The position numbers and the translations under genes were made by a program. Below, piece after piece: positions 8,778 to 18,493 of a DNA stretch of 64,000 nucleotides. Position 1 is the first letter of the stretch. Every line of letters starts with the position of its first letter. The notes under the pieces are model-generated. The model did no database searches. It saw nothing but the letters and a program-made list of their open reading frames with translations, and was not told where the DNA came from. The stretch is taken from contig NZ_JARGET010000029.1 in the NCBI RefSeq assembly GCF_029210485.1, positions 186,001 through 250,000 of the forward strand. Direction: 5' to 3'. Origin of the DNA: Hoeflea sp. YIM 152468 (lineage in GTDB: Bacteria; Pseudomonadota; Alphaproteobacteria; Rhizobiales; Rhizobiaceae).

Positions 8778-10628
8778 CTATTCGGCCGCATTGGTGCTGG
8801 CAGGCGCATCAATGAACCCGCCTGACTGCCGCGACCACAAATCGGCGTAGATGCCGCCCGCGCTGATCAGCTGCTCATGGCTGCCAACCTCGACGATCTC
8901 GCCCTGATCCAGCACCACCAGCCGGTCCATCTCGGCAATGGTGGACAGCCGGTGGGCGATGGCGATCACAGTCTTGTTTTCCATCAGCGCAAACAGGTTT
9001 TCCTGGATCGCCGCCTCGACTTCGGAATCAAGCGCCGAGGTGGCCTCGTCAAGCACCAGGATCGGGGCATCCTTGAGGAAGACCCGTGCGATGGCGATGC
9101 GCTGCCGCTGGCCGCCCGAGAGCTTGACCCCGCGCTCGCCGACATGGGCGTCGAGCCCGCTGCGCCCGCCGAGATCTTCGAGTCCGGCGATGAAATCGAG
9201 CGCATTGGCCTTGCGCACGGCCTCCAGAATGTCTTCCTCGGTGGCGTCGGGCCGTCCATAGGCTATGTTGTCGCGCACCGACCGGTGCAAGAGCGAGGTA
9301 TCCTGGCTGACCATGCCGACCTGGGAGCGCAGACTGTCCTGGCTCACCTGCGAGATGTCCTGACCGTCAATCAGCACCCGCCCGGATTCAAGATTGTAAA
9401 ATCTGAGCAGCAGGTTGACGAGGGTCGTCTTGCCGGCGCCGGAACGGCCGACAAGGCCGATCTTTTCGCCCGGCTTGATCGCCAGCGACAGGTTTTCGAT
9501 CACCCCGCTCTGCTTGCCGTAGTGAAACCGGACCTTCTCGAATTCGATGCCGCCCTTTCTGGCGACGATGGCGCCAGCGCCGGGCCGGTCGACCACATCA
9601 TGCGGCTGGCTCAGCATACCCATGCCGTCCTGGACCACGCCGATGTTTTCGAAGAACCCCGACACCTCCCACATGATCCACTGCGACATGCCGTTGATCC
9701 GGAGCGCAAGCCCGATGACGATGGCAATGGAGCCCACCGAGACAATGCCGGTCAGCCAGAAACCGATCGACATTGCCGAAACCACGAACACCAGCACCGA
9801 GTTGTTCAAATAGATCAGCGACTGGAACAGCGTCACCTGCCGCATCTGCCGGTGAACCGTGGCCAGAAACATGTCCATGCTTTCCTGCGCATAGGCTTCT
9901 TCGCGTCCCGCATGGGAGAACAGCTTGACCGTCGAGATGTTGGTGTAGCTGTCGACCACCCGTCCGGTCATCGCCGAGCGGGCGTCGGCCTGATCGGTCG
10001 AGATCCGCTTGAGCTTCGGCACGAAATGCGTGATCAGGCCGATATAGACGGCCAGCCAGAACAGCAAGGGCAGCACCAGTCGCCATTCGGCACTCGCCAC
10101 CATGCCGATCATGGCGACGAAATAGACCGAGACATAGACGAAGACGTCGAGCAGCTTCATCACCGATTCACGAATCGACAGCGACGTCTGCATCACCTTG
10201 GTGGCGACCCGGCCGGCAAATTCGTTGGAAAAGAAGCTCAGGCTCTGGCGCAGCAGATAGCGGTGCATCTGCCACCGCGCGATCATCGGATAATTGCCCA
10301 GAAGCGTCTGGTGGATGATCAGCGAATGCAGCGCCACGACCAGCGGCAGACCGACAAGCACGATCAGGCCCATCAGGATCAACTGGCCCGATTCGCGCTC
10401 GAGGAAGCCTTGCGGGTCGGAATTTGCCAGCCAGTCGACAATCGAGCCCAGAAATCCGAACAGCATCACCTCGCCGATCGAGATCAGCGCGGTCAGGACC
10501 CCCATGGCGATCAGCCAGGGCGCCGCATCGCGCGAATAATGCCAGCAAAACGCCACCAGCCCTTCCGGCGGCGCGGTCGGCGCTGCGGCTGGGTAGGGAT
10601 TCAATCGGCGTTCAAACCATCCAAACAT
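8778..10628 (-). CDS. ABC transporter, fused permease and ATPase (paralogue)
   Basis: 616 aa, same architecture as its downstream neighbour: six-helix exporter domain, then Walker A GRSGAGKTT, LSGGQRQR and ILVLDEATSALDSE. The last third is nearly the same as the neighbour (shared GGxYADLWxRQSGGFI ending), which points to tandem duplication. The start at ATG 10628 has a strong GAGGAG 7 bases upstream, better than that of the downstream copy, so this is probably the first gene of a two-gene operon. Substrate unknown; context gives no clue. Confidence 0.9.
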   Translation of the reverse strand: MFGWFERRLNPYPAAAPTAPPEGLVAFCWHYSRDAAPWLIAMGVLTALISIGEVMLFGFLGSIVDWLANSDPQGFLERESGQLILMGLIVLVGLPLVVALHSLIIHQTLLGNYPMIARWQMHRYLLRQSLSFFSNEFAGRVATKVMQTSLSIRESVMKLLDVFVYVSVYFVAMIGMVASAEWRLVLPLLFWLAVYIGLITHFVPKLKRISTDQADARSAMTGRVVDSYTNISTVKLFSHAGREEAYAQESMDMFLATVHRQMRQVTLFQSLIYLNNSVLVFVVSAMSIGFWLTGIVSVGSIAIVIGLALRINGMSQWIMWEVSGFFENIGVVQDGMGMLSQPHDVVDRPGAGAIVARKGGIEFEKVRFHYGKQSGVIENLSLAIKPGEKIGLVGRSGAGKTTLVNLLLRFYNLESGRVLIDGQDISQVSQDSLRSQVGMVSQDTSLLHRSVRDNIAYGRPDATEEDILEAVRKANALDFIAGLEDLGGRSGLDAHVGERGVKLSGGQRQRIAIARVFLKDAPILVLDEATSALDSEVEAAIQENLFALMENKTVIAIAHRLSTIAEMDRLVVLDQGEIVEVGSHEQLISAGGIYADLWSRQSGGFIDAPASTNAAE

Positions 10629-11039
10629 GGATGTCTCCTCGAATAAGATTCCGCGCCGCCCCCGGTGCGAGGCTGCGGCAAAGCCGCCGCTTGGCCTGCC
10701 TGGGTCCAGAGCTTGCTGTCCGTGCCAGACGATTTTGCCTGATTACAGATAGGACGCTCCGGCGCAAAGGTCACGCGATGGTGCTTGCCACCCTTCACTC
10801 CGGGGGCTGAAGCTGGCACCGCTCTTCAGGCTGCGATCCGCCCTTGCGCTCGGTGGCGGTGACCGCCGGCGCAAGGCTGATATCCATGCTCTGCCTGACA
10901 GTCTGCATCAGCTTTGCGTCAAAGACGGGGTATTCTGTCGCACATTCCTGACCTCGATCAGACCGGCGCGGCGGAATTCTGCCCCCATCAGCGCATCCTT
11001 GCTTGATATTGTGCCAAAATGATCACAGACACTGTCTCC
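10629..11039. other. Intergenic, no gene recognised
   Basis: About 410 bp between two divergent transcription units (ABC exporter operon and trmL). It must hold both promoters. I saw no convincing small gene, hairpin terminator or repeat in it. Confidence 0.5.
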
Positions 11040-11507
11040 ATGACCAAGCCGCTTATCGCCCTCTACCAGCCCGACATTCCCGGCAACACAGGCGCCATCT
11101 TACGGCTTGGCGCCTGTCTCGGATTGGGCATCCATGTTATCGGACCGGCCGGTTTCGACATGACCGACCGCGCCCTCAAGCGTGCCGGGATGGATTACAT
11201 CGAGATGGCGGCGCTGACCCGTCACGACGGATGGGAAGAGTTTGAGCTGTGGCGCCAGGGCGAAGGCCGGCGGCTGGTGTTGATGACCACCCGGTCCGCC
11301 ACGCCCTATATCGATGGCAGCGACCAGACCCTGACCCGCCAGGACGTTGTGCTGTTCGGACGCGAAAGCGTCGGCGTGCCGCCAAGGGTCCATGACGCGG
11401 CCGATGCACGGTTGACCATTCCGATGCTCGAGGGCCGGCGCAGCCTCAATCTGGCCATGAGCGTCGCCATCATCGCCGGCGAGATCAACCGCCGCTTCGG
11501 GCTGTAA
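11040..11507 (+). CDS. trmL: tRNA (cytidine(34)-2'-O)-methyltransferase
   Basis: 155 aa SPOUT-class methyltransferase that methylates the 2'-OH of the wobble base in certain leucine tRNAs. Motifs seen: ALYQPDIPGNTG near the N-terminus, LFGRESVGVPP in the middle, and the knot-forming MLEGRRSLNLAMSVAI at the C-terminus, where SLNL is typical of TrmL. The ATG at 11040 (MTKPLIALYQPD) fits the family start better than an in-frame ATG at 11019. It is followed by a convergent VOC gene 12 bp away. Confidence 0.93.
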   Translation: MTKPLIALYQPDIPGNTGAILRLGACLGLGIHVIGPAGFDMTDRALKRAGMDYIEMAALTRHDGWEEFELWRQGEGRRLVLMTTRSATPYIDGSDQTLTRQDVVLFGRESVGVPPRVHDAADARLTIPMLEGRRSLNLAMSVAIIAGEINRRFGL

Positions 11508-11519
11508 CTAAGGACCGCA

Positions 11520-11903
11520 TCAGTCATAGCTGACGACCTCGAACTCGACGCCGTTCTCGTCGTCGAAGTAAAACCGCCGTCCCGGCTCGTAGTCGGCGTG
11601 ATTGTAGGGCGCATAGCCCAGCGCCTTGATTTTCGCTTCGACCGCGTCGAGATCACCCACGACGACGCCCACGTGATTGAGGCTGCCGACCCGGTCCTTT
11701 TCGATGCTCAAGCGCGGCCGCACCGCCTCGGGGGTGTAGATCGCCAGGTAAGCGTCATCGGTTCCGACATGGATCGACAAACCACCATTGAGCGCCGGGC
11801 CTTGCCAGCGGATTCTCCAGCCAAACACATCGCACAGCCATCTGGCAGTGGCTGCCGCATCGATCACGGTGAAATTGATATGTTCGAGAGTGGATGGGGA
11901 CAT
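11520..11903 (-). CDS. VOC-family (glyoxalase-like) protein, likely SoxR target
   Basis: 127 aa, two beta-alpha-beta-beta-beta modules of the vicinal oxygen chelate fold. Putative metal ligands are the His in LEHINF, the His in LNHVGV and the Glu in VEFEVVS. Such proteins act on glyoxals, quinone-like electrophiles or antibiotics; the exact substrate cannot be read. The ATG at 11903 is chosen because AGGAGC sits 7 bases upstream; a longer frame to 11978 would run through the promoter. It is divergent from soxR and preceded by a SoxR-type promoter, so redox-cycling compounds probably induce it. Confidence 0.85.
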   Translation of the reverse strand: MSPSTLEHINFTVIDAAATARWLCDVFGWRIRWQGPALNGGLSIHVGTDDAYLAIYTPEAVRPRLSIEKDRVGSLNHVGVVVGDLDAVEAKIKALGYAPYNHADYEPGRRFYFDDENGVEFEVVSYD

Positions 11904-11947
11904 GCTGTTGCTCCTGAAGGCGATGGGGTTTGTTTGTGACGTGACCC

Positions 11948-11978
11948 ATGCTACTTTCTCAAGTGAACTTGAGGTCAA
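11948..11978 (-). promoter_or_regulatory. SoxR-type promoter and operator (19-bp spacer)
   Basis: Reading toward the VOC gene: -35 TTGACC (11973-11978), a 19-bp spacer, and -10 TAGCAT (11948-11953). The spacer is centred on the near-perfect palindrome CTCAAGTGAACTTGAG (11958-11973). The CTCAAGT/ACTTGAG arms match the known SoxR box, and the overlong spacer is the hallmark of MerR-family activated promoters. Confidence 0.85.
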
Positions 11979-11993
11979 GAGGTTTTTTCAGCA

Positions 11994-12467
11994 ATGCCGG
12001 CAAACACCAATCAGCGGCTTCTGAGCATCGGCGAGGTGGCTGCCCGCACCGGCCTCGCCGTTTCGGCGATCCGCTATTACGATGATGAGGGACTGGTTTC
12101 CGCCCGCCGCACGCCCGGCGGAAAGCGCATGTTCCTCCGCTCCGACATAAGGCGGCTGTCCTTCATCCTGATCGCCCAGCAATTGGGGTTCTCGCTCGAA
12201 GACATCCGCATCCAGCTCAGGCAATTGCCGCTGGAGCGCACGCCCAACAAACGCGATTGGGAAAAGATCAGCCGCGGCTTTCGCGCCCATCTCGATGCCC
12301 GCATCGGCATGCTGGAGCGGCTGCGCGACCGGCTTGACGGCTGCATCGGCTGCGGCTGCCTGTCGCTGGACGCCTGCAAACTCTACAATCCCGGCGACAA
12401 GGCGCGAGAGCGCGGCCCCGGCCCACGTCTGGTGCTTGAGCAAGCGGTTGCTGACCGGAAAGCTTGA
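11994..12467 (+). CDS. soxR: Redox-sensitive transcriptional activator SoxR
   Basis: 157 aa MerR-family regulator. The winged-helix N-terminus reads LLSIGEVAARTGLAVSAIRYY. The C-terminal cluster CIGCGCLSLDAC has the C-x2-C-x-C-x5-C spacing of the SoxR 2Fe-2S centre (about residues 115-126), which sets it apart from other MerR proteins. The ATG at 11994 has AAGAGG 11 bases upstream. It is divergent from a VOC gene and the SoxR box lies between them, so it likely activates that gene and may repress itself. No soxS exists nearby, consistent with the direct-regulon SoxR seen outside enterics. Confidence 0.96.
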   Translation: MPANTNQRLLSIGEVAARTGLAVSAIRYYDDEGLVSARRTPGGKRMFLRSDIRRLSFILIAQQLGFSLEDIRIQLRQLPLERTPNKRDWEKISRGFRAHLDARIGMLERLRDRLDGCIGCGCLSLDACKLYNPGDKARERGPGPRLVLEQAVADRKA

Positions 12468-12497
12468 GGCTGGCCATCGCTGGGATGCGGCCTGGGC

Positions 12498-12764
12498 TCA
12501 GTCCGCGGTGGGCAGCCTGCGCATGGTGAATTCGATGGTGTCGCTGTCGCCGGGAAGCACGCGCCAGCTTTCAACCTCGGTCCAATAGGCGGCCTTGGGC
12601 CAGGTCGAGAACCATTCCCGCGCCTTTTCGCGCGCCTGCCCGCGGCTCAGCCGGTAGGTTTCGCGCACGAAACCACCCGATGTCTCATCGGATTTGCGCT
12701 TGCGGGCGCGGGCAATCTGGGCGCGCAAGCCATCAAGGGGCGGGCGCTGTTGATACCGGTTCAT
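12498..12764 (-). CDS. Conserved-looking small basic protein, unknown function
   Basis: 88 aa with a basic N-terminal half (ARARKRKS) and a predicted mixed alpha/beta C-terminal half ending DTIEFTMRRLP. The start at ATG 12764 has AGGAAGG 5 bases upstream; the open frame continues to 12824 without a ribosome binding site. It converges with soxR (30 bp) and is divergent from hemF. I do not recognise a domain. The good ribosome binding site and codon use support a real gene. Confidence 0.65.
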   Translation of the reverse strand: MNRYQQRPPLDGLRAQIARARKRKSDETSGGFVRETYRLSRGQAREKAREWFSTWPKAAYWTEVESWRVLPGDSDTIEFTMRRLPTAD

Positions 12765-12915
12765 GATCCTTCCTCGGCCAGGGCAAGGAAATTCTAGCCC
12801 AAAAGTTCTTGCTCCGCGAGTCAAGACAATTTCGCCCCGCCCGCGTCAAAACGGATGCTTACATCATTCCGGCACTGCTGATATGGGTGGCCAACACAAC
12901 CATTGAGGATCCCGT

Positions 12916-13827
12916 ATGCAACGCCCCAGCCTGCCGGTCGGCCTACCCGACGACATCGAAGACAAGAAGACCCAAGCACGGCATTGGTTCGAGCAGTTGC
13001 GAGATCAGATCTGCGCCAGCTTCGAGGCTCTCGAAGACGAGACCGACCATCCTCAGTGTCCTGGCCAAGCCGGACGCTTCGAGCGCACGCCGTGGCTGCG
13101 CGATGAAGGGGCTGGCGGCGGCGGCACGATGTCGCTGATGAAGGGCCGCCTGTTCGAGAAAGTCGGCGTCCACACCTCCACCGTTTACGGCGAATTTTCT
13201 CCGGAATTCCGCGCCCAGATTCCCGGCGCCGAGGAAGATCCGCGTTTCTGGGCATCAGGCATCTCGCTGATCGCCCACCCGCTCAACCCGCATGTGCCCG
13301 CCGTGCATATGAACACCCGCATGGTGGTCACCACCAGCCACTGGTTTGGCGGTGGCGCCGACCTCACGCCGGTTCTCGACGCCCGGCGCATCCAGTCCGA
13401 CCCGGACACCATGCTGTTTCACCGTGCCATGGAAATCGCCTGCAACCGCCATGCGGTCGCCGACCATCCGAAGTTCAAGGCCTGGTGCGACGACTACTTC
13501 TTTCTGCCGCATCGCGATGAACCGCGCGGCACCGGCGGTATCTTCTACGACTGGCAGCACAGCAGCGACGAAGCCGGCGGCTGGGCGGCGGATTTTGCCT
13601 TCACCCAGGATGTCGGCCGGGCCTTCAATGTTGTCTACCCGAAGATCGTGCGGTCGAATTTCGCCAAGCCCTGGAGCGAGGAAGAGCGCACCGAGCAGCT
13701 GATCCGCCGCGGTCGTTATGTCGAGTTCAATTTGCTCTATGACCGTGGCACCATCTTCGGGCTCAAGACCGGCGGCAATGTCACCTCGATCCTGTCTTCG
13801 CTGCCGCCGGTGGTGATGTACCCGTAA
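12916..13827 (+). CDS. hemF: Oxygen-dependent coproporphyrinogen-III oxidase
   Basis: Heme biosynthesis: converts coproporphyrinogen III to protoporphyrinogen IX with O2, in the cytosol as a homodimer. 303 aa, the usual size. Signature segments are [31 protein letters not shown], the RGTGGIFYD loop, and the C-terminal [22 protein letters not shown]. The gene stands alone, divergent from a small hypothetical gene. Confidence 0.97.
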   Translation: MQRPSLPVGLPDDIEDKKTQARHWFEQLRDQICASFEALEDETDHPQCPGQAGRFERTPWLRDEGAGGGGTMSLMKGRLFEKVGVHTSTVYGEFSPEFRAQIPGAEEDPRFWASGISLIAHPLNPHVPAVHMNTRMVVTTSHWFGGGADLTPVLDARRIQSDPDTMLFHRAMEIACNRHAVADHPKFKAWCDDYFFLPHRDEPRGTGGIFYDWQHSSDEAGGWAADFAFTQDVGRAFNVVYPKIVRSNFAKPWSEEERTEQLIRRGRYVEFNLLYDRGTIFGLKTGGNVTSILSSLPPVVMYP

Positions 13828-13882
13828 GGCACCCGGCAAGTCGAAGACGAGCTCATGTCGCGTGTGACGCCGGAGCGTCCGT

Positions 13883-14347
13883 TCAGGACCGTTGCAAGCT
13901 GATCTTTCTCAGCGCGTCGTCGACCAGGCGGTTGGCCACCTTCATCCGGATCGTGGCCGCGTCGCGCCATTCCTCCGGCGCACGATCAGGGTGGTTTGTG
14001 CGGGCAAACGCGCGCCGCTTGTTTTGCAGGTCGGTCCGCGTGTCCGAAGCCAGCAGATTGATGTCACTGGCAATGTCTTCCGGGCCGAGCCGCTTGAACA
14101 TCGAAACGTCAACTGCGGGCACTGGCGGTGGCGGTGGCGGCGCAACCACAGCGCCGGCATGGTCGTAATAGGCCGCATGCACCCGTTCGCTGTCCTGCTG
14201 GGTGTCCGGTTTGGAAGTCGGTCCGACGAAACTTGCATTCAGGCCGCGTATCCGGGCCCAGAACCCGGAGCCGGGCAAGGCAGCATCCGCTCGCTCCTGC
14301 CCCAGGCGGTCCAGAACATCTTCAAACGTACCCCGACCCGGATTCAT
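13883..14347 (-). CDS. J-domain-like protein with short proline stretch
   Basis: 154 aa. The C-terminal about 60 residues resemble the core of a J-domain: a helix with NKRRAFARTNHPDR containing the HPD triad, then a second helix (MKVANRLVDDALRKI). The family normally places the J-domain at the N-terminus. Here it is C-terminal and preceded by a run of seven prolines. The ATG at 14347 has AGGA 8 bases upstream and is preferred to an upstream extension reaching 14533, which looks non-protein-like. No signal peptide is visible from this start. It converges with hemF. A role as a DnaK co-chaperone is inferred from HPD only. Confidence 0.65.
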   Translation of the reverse strand: MNPGRGTFEDVLDRLGQERADAALPGSGFWARIRGLNASFVGPTSKPDTQQDSERVHAAYYDHAGAVVAPPPPPPVPAVDVSMFKRLGPEDIASDINLLASDTRTDLQNKRRAFARTNHPDRAPEEWRDAATIRMKVANRLVDDALRKISLQRS

Positions 14348-14625
14348 CTGCCGATCCTGTTTCATCTCCAGCGCCGCGCATCCGACCAAAGCGCCGCATC
14401 CAATCCGAAGCGCGCTCCAGACACGCCCCCGTCCGTACCGGTAGCAAAACAAGGTTAACAAACTGTGTGTGCGCGCCTCGGGGCCCGGCGTGCACAGGCT
14501 CGCCAAAGCCGCGCGCGGCGCTGAAGCTGCCAAAAACCGCAGAATATGCTATCATTGCCAGGCGCTGGCCGGCGTGCCGGCCAGACGGCTACTTGGTTTT
14601 CAGCATTGAATAGGAGGACTTGGCC

Positions 14626-14811
14626 ATGAAGACCTTCCATTGTGGATCGCTTGTTCCGGGCTGCAACTGGCACACCCGCTCTCAAAGCGAGGCGGACATC
14701 GTCTCCCGCGTCATCGATCATTTGCGTCAGACCCACGGCGAGACCGAGATCCGCCCATCAATCGTCGAGCAGATCAAGGCCCGCACCTCCGACGATCAGG
14801 ACGCGGCCTGA
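14626..14811 (+). CDS. DUF1059-family small protein
   Basis: 61 aa. It begins MKTFHCGSLVPGCNWHTRS and has VIDHLRQTHG in the middle, matching the DUF1059 pattern of two cysteines early and a conserved H-x-x-x-x-H/HG later. A perfect AGGAGG is 8 bases before the ATG at 14626, so translation should be strong. An in-frame TTG two codons upstream is unlikely. The function of the family is unknown; the Cys/His pattern suggests possible metal binding, which is an inference. It converges with the CCA-adding enzyme gene. Confidence 0.85.
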   Translation: MKTFHCGSLVPGCNWHTRSQSEADIVSRVIDHLRQTHGETEIRPSIVEQIKARTSDDQDAA

Positions 14812-14836
14812 GTGAGCAAGGCGATCGGGGCCGCGG

Positions 14837-16087
14837 TCAGTCGGCTTGAGCCAGCAACGCGGCCTTTCCGAGCTTGAAATTGCTCTCGACCCAGCGCTCT
14901 TCCAGGGCTGCCAGCCGGGCTCCCATCTCGGGGCCCGGTTTTACGCCGATGGCGATCAGATCAGCCCCGGCCACGGGAAACACCGGGCGCTGCCATGTCA
15001 GCGCATGGGCCAGATGACGGCTGTGACCCGCGGCTTCGGTGAGCGCCTCTGGAGCAGTTTCGGCCCGTGTCCGGGCGGACACCAGCGACAGGCGAGTTCT
15101 GTCGATCAGCGGCTCGGTTCCAATCCGATACAGCATCCGCTCGAACGCGGTGATCGCCAGCGTCGGCTCGAACGCCGGCGCCTCGGCCCAACTGACCAGG
15201 CGGCTGGTCTCGGCGCGTGACAGCTTCAGCCGCGCCGCAAGCGCGCGCATGCGCCCGGCATCCGGGGGCACCATTGCCATCAGCCGAAGCATCGGATCGG
15301 GTTCCCAGTCCAACGCGGTCTCTGCAGCAATCAGCCCGCCCATCGAATCAATACCCCATTTCTCGCTCTCCGGCAGCACCGCTGTCAGCACCCCGGCCTG
15401 GCGCATCCACAACAAGGCCCGGCCCGGATCGCGGGCCTCAAGCAGGGTCTTGAGTTCCTTCCACACCCGTTCGGACGACAGCTGTCCGAGTTTGCCGCGG
15501 GCTCTGGCGCAGGCCTTCAGCGCCGCCGCATCCGGCCGTCCGGTGCCGTAATGGGCAAAAAAGCGGAAATAGCGCAGCACGCGCAGATAGTCCTCGGCAA
15601 TGCGCGCATCGGCATCGCCAATGAACCGCACCGTGCGCGTGGCGATGTCGTCAAGCCCGCCGACCAGGTCGATGATCCGGCCGCCACTGTCGGCGTAAAG
15701 CGCATTGATGGTGAAGTCCCGCCGTTCCGCATCCACCTGCCAGTCGCGGCCGAACGCCACCCTGGCGCGCCGGCCATCGGTCTCGGCGTCATGGCGCAGC
15801 GTCGTGACCTCGAAACCGCGGCCCTCGATCACCAGCGTCACCGTGCCATGATCTATCCCCGTCGGCACCGAGCGGATGCCCGCGTCCCTGGCTCGCGCCG
15901 CCACCTGCTCGGGCGCCCAGGTGGTGGCGAGATCGGTATCGGTGACCGGCAATCCCATCAGCGCGTTGCGCACCGCGCCGCCAACCACCCTCACCTCTTC
16001 ACCCTGCTGATTGAGAAGGGCGAATATCCGGCTCAGCGCCGGGTCCCGGAACCAGCTCTGCTCGGCCACGCTATCGGCAATGCTCAT
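14837..16087 (-). CDS. cca: CCA-adding tRNA nucleotidyltransferase
   Basis: 416 aa class II nucleotidyltransferase that completes or repairs the 3'-CCA end of tRNAs. Seen: VVGGAVRNALMG, the catalytic D-x-D in VTDTDLATTW (around residues 49-53), the RRDFTINALY motif, and the neck region EDYLRVLRYFRFFAHYG. The C-terminal half is helical, as in the rhizobial enzymes. Its ATG overlaps the stop of the upstream Nudix gene (ATGA), so it is the third gene of a coupled operon with the DUF1285 protein and CoA pyrophosphatase. Confidence 0.94.
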   Translation of the reverse strand: MSIADSVAEQSWFRDPALSRIFALLNQQGEEVRVVGGAVRNALMGLPVTDTDLATTWAPEQVAARARDAGIRSVPTGIDHGTVTLVIEGRGFEVTTLRHDAETDGRRARVAFGRDWQVDAERRDFTINALYADSGGRIIDLVGGLDDIATRTVRFIGDADARIAEDYLRVLRYFRFFAHYGTGRPDAAALKACARARGKLGQLSSERVWKELKTLLEARDPGRALLWMRQAGVLTAVLPESEKWGIDSMGGLIAAETALDWEPDPMLRLMAMVPPDAGRMRALAARLKLSRAETSRLVSWAEAPAFEPTLAITAFERMLYRIGTEPLIDRTRLSLVSARTRAETAPEALTEAAGHSRHLAHALTWQRPVFPVAGADLIAIGVKPGPEMGARLAALEERWVESNFKLGKAALLAQAD

Positions 16088-16743
16088 ACATAGAGCCTTT
16101 CATACAAGGTCCGGATGATCCCGGCAGTGACGCCCCAGATATGGTGTTCACCGAAAGGCATGACATAATAATGCCGCTCGACCCCTTGCCAGACCCGGCT
16201 TTCGCGCTGGTGATTGGCCTGGTTCATCAGGAACGAAAGCGGCGTTTCGAACACCGCATCCACCTCGGCGGGGTTCGGGGTGATGGAAAACCCCGGATGC
16301 ACCACCGCCAGCACCGGCGTGATCCGGAATCCGGTGGTGGTCATATAGACCGGCAGCCGTCCGACCGGTTCGACAAACCGCCGGTCAAGCCCGATTTCCT
16401 CTTCGGCCTCGCGCATGGCGGCGATTTCGGCGCTGGCATCTTCCGGATCGATCGCGCCGCCGGGAAAGGCCACCTGGCCCGAATGCTGGCGCATCGCTGC
16501 CGCACGCCGCGTCAGGATCACTTGCGCGTCCGCGCCTGTCTCGATCACCGGCACCAGCACCGCCGCATCACGCAGCTTGCCGTCAACCAGCCCGGTCACC
16601 AGCCCCGGGTTGAGCACATGATCGCCGTGACCCAGATGCGCCGGTTCGGCGCCGAAGGCCCGATCGGGATCATGATGCCGGGCCCGCTCTCGAAATCCCG
16701 CCGCGTCAAATCTCGCTGGCATTTCCGCCACAGGCCTGCTCAA
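16084..16743 (-). CDS. CoA pyrophosphatase (Nudix hydrolase, NudL/YeaB type)
   Basis: 219 aa. The Nudix box G-x5-E-x7-REUxEExGU is complete, from GGAIDPEDAS to MREAEEEIGL at about residues 90-113. The preceding VILTRRAAAMRQHSGQVAFPGG is characteristic of the CoA-pyrophosphatase subgroup (UPF0035), which cleaves CoA to 3',5'-ADP and phosphopantetheine. Both ends overlap neighbours by 4 bp, in a DUF1285-Nudix-cca operon. From memory the same order occurs in other rhizobia. Confidence 0.9.
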   Translation of the reverse strand: MSRPVAEMPARFDAAGFRERARHHDPDRAFGAEPAHLGHGDHVLNPGLVTGLVDGKLRDAAVLVPVIETGADAQVILTRRAAAMRQHSGQVAFPGGAIDPEDASAEIAAMREAEEEIGLDRRFVEPVGRLPVYMTTTGFRITPVLAVVHPGFSITPNPAEVDAVFETPLSFLMNQANHQRESRVWQGVERHYYVMPFGEHHIWGVTAGIIRTLYERLYV

Positions 16744-17360
16744 AGCCCTGCCTCCAGCCTGGCCATCGGCATCACCGGAAACACCGCGCCGGCGGAGCGG
16801 ATCGCATAGATCCGTTCTCCGTCAAATTCGGTTTCCTCTCCCAGCGCCAAAAGATCATAGGTTACGGCCCGGTTGATCAGCGCTTCCAGCCGGCCCCGCA
16901 CCAGCAGATAGGGCTTGAGCTGGTCGGTCTCGCCGGTGATGACGAATCGCAGCGGATTGTCCGGTCCGGCAGCCACCACATCGCCGACATTGGTCCTGAA
17001 TGTCAGCACCTGTCCCGCCGCATCCTCCGATCTTGTCATCTCGACGCCCAGGAAAGGCGCATCGGCAACGCGGATGCCGATCTTTTCCACAGGCGTGATC
17101 AGATAGGTCTTGCCGTCTTCGTCACGGCGCAACACGGTCGAGAAAAGCCTCACCAGCGCTGGCCGGCCAATGGGCGTCCCCATGTAGAACCAGGTGCCGT
17201 CGGCCCGGATTTCCATGTCGATATCGCCGCAATAGGGCGGATTCCAGCGCTCTATCGGCGGCAAGCCATCCTTGCCGGTGTTGCGGTCGGCCTGGGCGCG
17301 CGAAATCAGCGCGGCAAGATCGGCCGGGTCTGTTTTCGTGTCGGTCCTTGTTTTCGCCAT
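16740..17360 (-). CDS. DUF1285-domain protein
   Basis: 206 aa, cytosolic by sequence. The middle (PPYCGDIDMEIRADGTWFYMGTPI) and the following ITPVEKIGIRV segment match the DUF1285 family. Family function is not known. It is the first gene of the operon with CoA pyrophosphatase and cca, coupled through a 4-bp overlap. A 116-bp divergent promoter region separates it from the MoxR operon. Confidence 0.85.
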   Translation of the reverse strand: MAKTRTDTKTDPADLAALISRAQADRNTGKDGLPPIERWNPPYCGDIDMEIRADGTWFYMGTPIGRPALVRLFSTVLRRDEDGKTYLITPVEKIGIRVADAPFLGVEMTRSEDAAGQVLTFRTNVGDVVAAGPDNPLRFVITGETDQLKPYLLVRGRLEALINRAVTYDLLALGEETEFDGERIYAIRSAGAVFPVMPMARLEAGL

Positions 17361-17476
17361 TGTCCTGTCCAGCTATGGTTACAGGTAACCAGATAGTCAT
17401 CTCAACGGCTCTTGTCAGCCTATCAGCGTAGAATAAGCTGTTTGGCAGCCTAGACCAGCACAGAGCGGAGAACCCC

Positions 17477-18490
<1,014 letters not shown>

Positions 18491-18493
18491 ACC

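Noticed and set aside
8877-10646. 589-codon frame antisense to the ABC exporter
   Set aside because: A shadow frame with no ribosome binding site and a composition unlike a real protein.
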